From Prasinococcaceae sp. CCMP 1430 (taxonomy: Eukaryota > Prasinodermophyta > Palmophyllophyceae > Prasinococcales > Prasinococcaceae), in the NCBI GenBank assembly GCA_013416795.1, contig RQSC01000026.1:71980-135979 (forward strand): 64,000 nucleotides of DNA. Reading direction: 5' to 3'. Below the pieces are notes generated by a model, which saw nothing but the letters and a program-made list of their open reading frames with translations, was not told the origin of the DNA and made no database searches. This document shows positions 59,303 to 64,000 of the stretch, one piece after another (the first letter of the stretch is position 1; the number at the start of each line of letters is the position of its first letter). Made by a program: the position numbers and the translations under genes.

Positions 59303-60112
59303 ATGTCCAAGGCAAAGATGTCCAAGGCGGCGTCGAAGGGCGGAGAGGGATCCGAACGCGGCGTGGTGTACCTGGGCTACGTTCCCCCTAAGATGACTGC
59401 GCTCAAGTTGCGGCGCATGCTGAGCGCACACAAGAACGCCGAGGTGCTGCGCATCTACCTCGCGCCGGAGAACGAGGCCGCACTGCGCGCACGGCGCAAG
59501 GGCGCGAAGGACGGGGAGCGCAAGGGCGATCGCGGCAAGCGCTATGTGGAGGGTTGGGTGGAATTCGGCGACAAGCGCGTGGCCAAGCGCATCGCACTCA
59601 AGCTGCACGGCACGCCCATGGGCGGTGCGCGACGGAGCGCGCACTTCGAGAGCCTGTGGAACCTGCGCTACCTCTCCAAGTTCAAGTGGCACCACCTCAC
59701 CGAGGACGCGCGCAGGCAGCGCGCGGAGAGCGCACAGGCATTCGCACAGGAGGTGCGCGAGGCGGCCCGAGACAAGAGCTTCTATGTCTCGCGGGTGAAC
59801 CAAGCAAGGGCCATTGAGCGTAAGGAGAAGGCTGAGCGCGAGCGCAGGAGCACTGATGGGCACGACAGCGGCGAGCGCGACGACGGCGGAAAGGAGAGAA
59901 TGGGTGGCACTGCCAAGGACGGCGAGGACGACCGTGTCGTGGCCAAACATACCATAAAGACGAACAAACGCGCTGCAGACGCGGAAGGCGAAGTCGCGGA
60001 CCGCAAGCAGCCCAAACGCCCGTTCCGCACCTTCAAGCAAAAGACCGTGCGGCGCGACGCGGACGCCGTCAAGCCGGCGCCTGCTGCGGTGCTCGACACC
60101 ATCTTCGGATAG
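59303..60112 (+). CDS. ESF2/ABT1-like rRNA-processing protein
   Basis: 269 aa, single exon. Residues about 20-125 are a divergent RRM: GVVYLGYVPPKMTALKLRRM, RIYLAPENE, then YVEGWVEFGDKRVAKRIALK and LHGTPMGGARRSAHFES. Residues about 118-140 carry the family hallmark LWNLRYLSKFKWHHLTE. The rest is a charged helix with RQRAESAQAFAQEVREAARD and a basic tail ending KRPFRTFKQKTVR. ESF2 in yeast (ABT1 in animals) joins the SSU processome through Dbp8 and U3-snoRNP to process 18S rRNA. Length is typical. Starts at an ATG after a short 5' leader. Confidence 0.9.
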   Translation: MSKAKMSKAASKGGEGSERGVVYLGYVPPKMTALKLRRMLSAHKNAEVLRIYLAPENEAALRARRKGAKDGERKGDRGKRYVEGWVEFGDKRVAKRIALKLHGTPMGGARRSAHFESLWNLRYLSKFKWHHLTEDARRQRAESAQAFAQEVREAARDKSFYVSRVNQARAIERKEKAERERRSTDGHDSGERDDGGKERMGGTAKDGEDDRVVAKHTIKTNKRAADAEGEVADRKQPKRPFRTFKQKTVRRDADAVKPAPAAVLDTIFG

Positions 60113-60416
60113 CTCGCACGCACCGACGGTGTCACGTATCGCGCGCTCCGCATGTAAATTCTGTACTGTACCTCTCTGTACGCTCGAAGGCGTCGCAGGG
60201 AGCGCACCCGGCGCGGGACGTCCGTGGTTGCGAGTCCGCCGCATCGCTCACGCAGCTGCAACGGCGGCAGCGGCCGGGGCTCCTCGGATGGTCACGCGCA
60301 CGCCGCGCACACTGAGGGGCCCGGCGCGTGCGTCGCTCTCATGTCTCGTTATTACGACATCATCTCACGTGAAGGGACAGTCCGACCGCGTGCTGTCGCG
60401 TCTCCTCCTGCTACTG
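60113..60416. other. Tail-to-tail spacer
   Basis: Contains TGTAA at 60153 and CTGTACTGTACC at 60161-60172. No gene seen. Confidence 0.4.
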
Positions 60417-61292
60417 TCAGTGTGAGTGATCGTGATCGTGAGCATGATCATGAGCCTCATCGTGAGTATGGTCATGAGAGGAGCAGAGCGCGGCAGCCAT
60501 CAACTCGAGTGCGGCAGCAGCGAGGGCCCTTTCGTCGTCGTCGCAGACCTGGTCGTTTTTCGTGTGCTCCGCGCGCCGCAATTTGCGTCGCTCGCGCGTG
60601 CGCTCACGCACGACGCTCGCATGGCATTTGACCGGCCCTCCTTTGCACGCACACGCCATCATACACTGCAAGCACAGGCCTTGGAGTTTCTTCGAGGGCT
60701 TGGACTTCTTTTCCAAGGCGCTCGCGACAGCGCCCACGGCATCAACAGCCGAAGACAGCTGATCGCCCGTGCCGGCGGCTTCGCTCCGCTGGTCCGCCCT
60801 CGCGGCGAGGGCGCTGCGCACCGACTTCGCCAACTCAACGTGGTGTTGGGGTGCGCCTGGCACGTCAGCAGCGGCCAGAAACTTCGCCAGTCTATGCCCA
60901 CAGTCGTGTGTGTGGTAGCCCTGTCCGCACCGGACGCATATGGACACGATCCGCGCGTACTTGGCTACCTGTCCGCATGCGTGACAAGAGACCACCCTCG
61001 GTTTGTCTGCGTGCACACGCATGCGTACATGTCAGAGCGCCATCGAGCGGGAGGGCGGGCGGACGCGTCAGCGGTAAAATCGCACGCTCGAGCGAGGTGG
61101 AGAGGTCGGGGGCGGGGGAGGGGCTGCGACGCAGCGCAGCGCATGCGCCGTACCACCGGCGTCGCTCTTTTGTTTTCTCTTGCGCCCCCGCGCGGGTATT
61201 TGTTGTGGCGATGTGCCACCGCTCGCGGGAACGGGGCTAGGTAGCCCCTTACTGTCTGTTCCTTGCATCTCTGGGGATGCCGCGGGCTCCAT
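60417..61292 (-). CDS. Cys/His-rich zinc-binding protein with His-rich tail
   Basis: Exons 61292-61157 and 61006-60417 (donor G|GTGGTA, acceptor CGCAG|AC; the split codon gives Asp) yield 241 aa. Exon 1 ends in a basic patch (GRKRKQK). Exon 2 starts with SCHACGQ ... ICVRCGQGYHTHDCGH, a CxxC-CxxC-H-C cluster, then after a helical linker LCLQCMMACACKGGPVKCH, another 6-Cys block. This resembles CxxC 'R1' zinc fingers (CDCA7-like), weakly. The tail is a run of alternating His with Asp/Thr/Ala (residues about 222-241, SHDHTHDEAHDHAHDHDHSH), which may bind Zn, Ni or Co. The splice model is mine and unsupported by transcripts. Confidence 0.55.
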
Positions 61293-61955
61293 CGCCCGCC
61301 AACAGCGCCGCAGCGCCGCGTGGCGGCTTGTGCTGCGCAGCTCAACCGCCTTCCCCCTCCCCGGCCCTCTCCCCTCCCCCACCCCCCCTCGCGACCACCA
61401 AGACACGGCGTGGCAACACCCGGCCGCCACCCACCCTACCCTTCTCGCCTCCGCGACGCGTAGCTCTGCGCCACTGGCTGAAAGACCGGTGCTGCGGGCG
61501 CGCCGCGCCGCGTCGCGCCGTCCGCCAGCCGGAGCCCGCGCGTGTGGCGCACGCGCGACGCGGCGCGCCCCCCCGCTCGGTACCGCGCCGCACACAAAAG
61601 TGCCCAACAGGGGCGCACGAGCCCGCGACGGCAGAATGAATTGAATGCCCGAGTCGAAAAAATGAAACAGCGCCAATGCGCGCATGCACGCATGGGATGC
61701 GGCCTCTCGTCGTCGTGTCGCAGGCGGCTGCGGGTGAGGCGCAGACGCGAGGGCCGACCGAGGTCAAGTCGAAAGCGATGCGAGGGCGCGCATGCGCCGT
61801 GATCAAGACCGGTGGGGCAACGCCGCCACCGGCACCGCACCGAAAACGCGCGACCGGGACCCGTGGCGGTTGCGGCCGGCGCCGGCGCGGCCAGGGGCGC
61901 GCTGCTGCGGCGAGCGCCACACCGCGCGCGGCCGGCGCGCGGTGGGCGCGGGGCA
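61293..61955. other. Head-to-head spacer, GC-rich
   Basis: Between the zinc protein and the next plus gene. No recognisable gene; frames are Arg/Ala/Pro-rich. Confidence 0.4.
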
Positions 61956-62351
61956 ATGGCGACGGCGGTGCAGGCATGGGACACGCCGCTCAAGGCGCTC
62001 TTGGCTGAGGGCGTGGCGTCTGGATACGCGATGGTGCGCATCGGCGCGGCGCCCAACGACAGCGCCGGCGAGGGCACGCTGGGGGGAGAGAGCGGTGCGC
62101 ACGCTGCTGCGGAGCTGTGTGCGCCCGCGGGGGACCAACCAAGCCGAGCCGTCGAAGCATGCGGCGACACCTTTCGCGTCTTCTACGACGACCGCCGTGC
62201 GGTGTACGCCGCCGGCGCACGAGGCGCGTTGCTGTTGCTCAGCCGTGTCGGCGCTGGCCGATGCGTCGTCGTGCACGCAAGGCGCGACCCATCGCGGCAG
62301 TCGATCGCCGCTCTGGAGCGCACGTGCGACACACTGCGGCAGTCTGAGTGA
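61956..62351 (+). CDS. Small alpha/beta protein, unknown
   Basis: 131 aa from ATG 61956, single exon. Pattern: AWDTPLKALLAEG helix, YAMVRIGAAP strand, then a variable loop, then DTFRVFYDDRRAVYAAG, ALLLLSRVGAGRCVVVHARR, DPSRQSIAALERTCDTL helix. Alternating strands with a terminal helix suggest a roadblock/LAMTOR- or profilin-like fold, but this is a shape argument and no family is recognised. Its short 3' region has TGTAA at 62380. Codon use fits neighbours. Confidence 0.5.
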   Translation: MATAVQAWDTPLKALLAEGVASGYAMVRIGAAPNDSAGEGTLGGESGAHAAAELCAPAGDQPSRAVEACGDTFRVFYDDRRAVYAAGARGALLLLSRVGAGRCVVVHARRDPSRQSIAALERTCDTLRQSE

Positions 62352-62473
62352 ACGTGCAGGCGGTGGCAGCGCGTGCGATTGTAACTTGCATCCTTGTACA
62401 AGCGGGGTCACTTTGTTATTCAATCAGATTAGGCGCCTATGCACGCAGGCGCGATGGGCCCCTGCCGGGGTCC

Positions 62474-63440
62474 CTACTGGTTCCATGAGAGCAGCGACGG
62501 GTCCCCGAGCTTGCGAGGCTTGATGTGGCGCACGACGAGGAAGACTAGGCCAAAAAGCAGCGACGCGGCACCCACAGCAATGTACGCAACGCCTAGGAAG
62601 GCATTCTTGCCGCCAAGCCACGATGCAGTAGACAGCACAACGCTCTTCTTGCCCTTGAACGCGTAGGTGTTGTATCTGTTCTCCACATCGACGGTGATGG
62701 TGGTACCCGCCGGAATGTCCGACTCGATCCTGCCCCACAGCTTGCGGAAGTGCGGCAGCGCGGCGGTGCGCATCCACACGACGAAGTGCTCGTCCTCCGA
62801 GAGTGACTTTGTGGGGTCAAGAACGCCACCGCCGCGTGCGTCGGGGTTCTGATTGTTGACGAACGGCAGGTCACCGTTCACGAGGTGCTCCTCGTCGAGC
62901 GGCTCGTTGTCAAACTTGTCCTTGACGTCAGATGCCCACGCGATGCCCGTCTCGAGCACGTCCACAGCGCTCGTTGCATCACCCACCGTCTTGGTCAGTG
63001 CATAGGTATCGTTGAAGAAGCTCCACGCCACGAGGCCGCACGGGTAGATGGCGTGGCCGTCCTCGTCCCTGTCGAGCGGTGGGGTGCACTCGCCGAGCTC
63101 CGAGAAGCTGTTGGACGACAGCATCTGCAGGTCTGAGCGCGACTTGACGTATCGGCGGTGGTTTTGGAAGAAGTTGTCCATCTCATAGTACAGGAACACC
63201 GGCGCCTTCATGTCTTTGTCCACCTGGATCATCACGCTGCACGACACGCCAGCGCCATCCTCGATGGCCGACAGCGCCTGCGACGCCGCATGTGTGTCGC
63301 CAACGGCGACGTCTCCCGGCAGGCACCCCGGCTTGTCGTCATAGCGCACAGTGTATTCCACCACACCCGAGCTCGCCGACAGGCACACCACGCCGATGGG
63401 GATGAACACCAGGCCCACCGCGAAGCAGATGATTAGCACC
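62474..63440 (-). CDS. CDC50/LEM3 flippase subunit, first exon missing
   Basis: Main exon of about 322 aa. It begins after a GCGGCAG acceptor with VLIICFAVGLVFIPIG, the first TM (FIPIG is a family hallmark). Conserved parts follow: VEYTVRYDD, APVFLYYEMDNFFQNHRRYVKS, YPCGLVAWSFFNDTY, FVVWMRTAALPHFRKLWGRI and VENRYNTYAFKGKKSVVLST, then the second TM (FLGVAYIAVGAASLLFGLVFLVV) and a basic tail. CDC50 proteins bind P4-ATPases and let lipid flippases leave the ER. N-glycosylation site NDT lies in the ectodomain. The cytosolic N-terminus (usually ~40 residues) must be in an exon to the right, outside or not recognised. Split codon phase 1 at the acceptor. Confidence 0.92.
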
Positions 63441-64000
63441 CTGCCGCGTTCCCGCGCGCAGCGTTTCGTTGCACGGGCACAGCCGCGCGTGGGCCCGCAA
63501 GGGCAAGCGGGGGCCACAGAGCGTCAGCAAAAGGGGTGTCGCGGCTCGGCGGTCGCGCACGCAGGAGAGCTGGAATACCGCGCGGGGGAGCGGGCAAGCG
63601 GAGGTCGAGCGGGCACGGGCGCGGCATGCCGGGAGCGGCGTCCACGCCGCCGGCGAGGGCAACGCTCAGTCGAACATCCGCGCCTGCAGCGGCGAAGGAA
63701 AAAGGGTGGAAAATCGAGGCGCGCGCGACGGGCGCACGCAGGCCACCCCCAGGCTGCCCCGCGCACGCCCCACGTACGCTCGCCACGCGCGCCGGCGCAG
63801 CGGGCGGGCGATGGGGGCCTACCACTCCGAAGGCACCCCGAGGTGCGCTGGCGCGCTAGCGAGGGGCTCAGCGCTCCCCCGCTGTCCGCGTGGCCCCGTG
63901 CGCTGGAGCGCGCGCGCTGGGTGGGAAGGGGCACCCCTCTCCCCTTCTGGGAAAAAAAAAAAAACTCGCAACGGCGGGGAGCACCTGCGCGCGCCCCGAG
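63441..64000. other. CDC50 upstream intron/promoter sequence to window end
   Basis: No exon recognised; all frames are low complexity. A 13-nt A run at 63952-63964 follows TTCTGGG. Confidence 0.45.

Noticed and set aside
58833-59303. Acidic ORF as first exon of ESF2
   Set aside because: No donor/acceptor pair keeps the frame into the ESF2 ATG region.
3870-62384. TGTAA as a poly(A) signal (green-alga style)
   Set aside because: TGTAA lies within 150 nt after six of about 16 plus-strand stops (3870, 7294, 9466, 21387, 60153, 62380) but after only one of about 15 minus-strand stops (47275). The strand asymmetry makes it unconvincing without 3'-end data.
1-64000. tRNA, rRNA or snRNA genes
   Set aside because: I scanned by eye for tRNA arms (GGTTCRANNCC with A/B box spacing) and saw none that convinced me. 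tRNAscan-SE and Infernal would be decisive.

Overview
This is a nuclear scaffold from a gene-dense, very GC-rich unicellular eukaryote, most likely a microalga. Evidence for a eukaryote: spliced genes with GT-AG introns, N-alpha-acetyltransferase NAA10, an exocyst SEC6-like subunit, CDC50, a ubiquitin-like protein, an ARID protein, a 6-TM voltage-gated channel and a PPR protein. A haptophyte-like or similar GC-rich alga is my best guess from composition, the G|GTGCG-rich intron donors and the gene mix. The sequence alone does not prove the lineage.

Layout. 1-7646: a small spliced membrane gene, an Ala/Lys/Glu-repeat protein, a ubiquitin-like protein, a cation channel and a PAM2-motif ORF. 7648-34458: an FCP1/HAD-like phosphatase, small conserved genes, a secreted Cys-rich protein, NAA10, a cold-shock/PPR fusion, a sulfotransferase-like protein, a 978-aa two-TM protein, a fibronectin-type-II surface protein, a 969-aa coiled-coil protein, aspartate-semialdehyde dehydrogenase, a PH protein and an ABC1 kinase. 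34460-35587: a lower-GC leucine-rich-repeat fragment. 35589-56867: glycine decarboxylase P-protein, a small multi-TM protein, a UBAC1-like UBL/UBA protein, a SMYD-like SET protein, a CPR5-like protein, a degenerate FAD-fold membrane protein, an ASCC2-like protein, an ARID/Tudor-like protein and a SEC6-like exocyst protein. 57271-64000: a bacterial ChvI fragment at the gap edge, an aldo/keto reductase, an array of 25-bp TGACGTGG repeats, ESF2/ABT1, a Cys/His-rich zinc protein, a small unknown protein and a CDC50 subunit.

Assembly caveats. Single Ns at 7647, 34459 and 35588 and a 403-base N gap (56868-57270) coincide with genes that are cut off or change abruptly, so gene order across them should not be trusted. 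The sequence right of the large gap begins with about 200 bases that are clearly alphaproteobacterial. This points to a chimeric contig and a bacterial associate in the source culture.

Function. There is no operon-like pathway. Genes are short-spaced, often head-to-head with about 200-1200 bp between starts or tail-to-tail with 50-200 bp. Most are housekeeping: amino-acid metabolism, protein acetylation, ubiquitin handling, exocytosis, lipid flippase, rRNA processing and organelle RNA processing. The more unusual content is the CPR5-like protein, the CSD-PPR fusion, the FN2 surface protein, the FAD pseudoenzyme and the TGACGTGG array.
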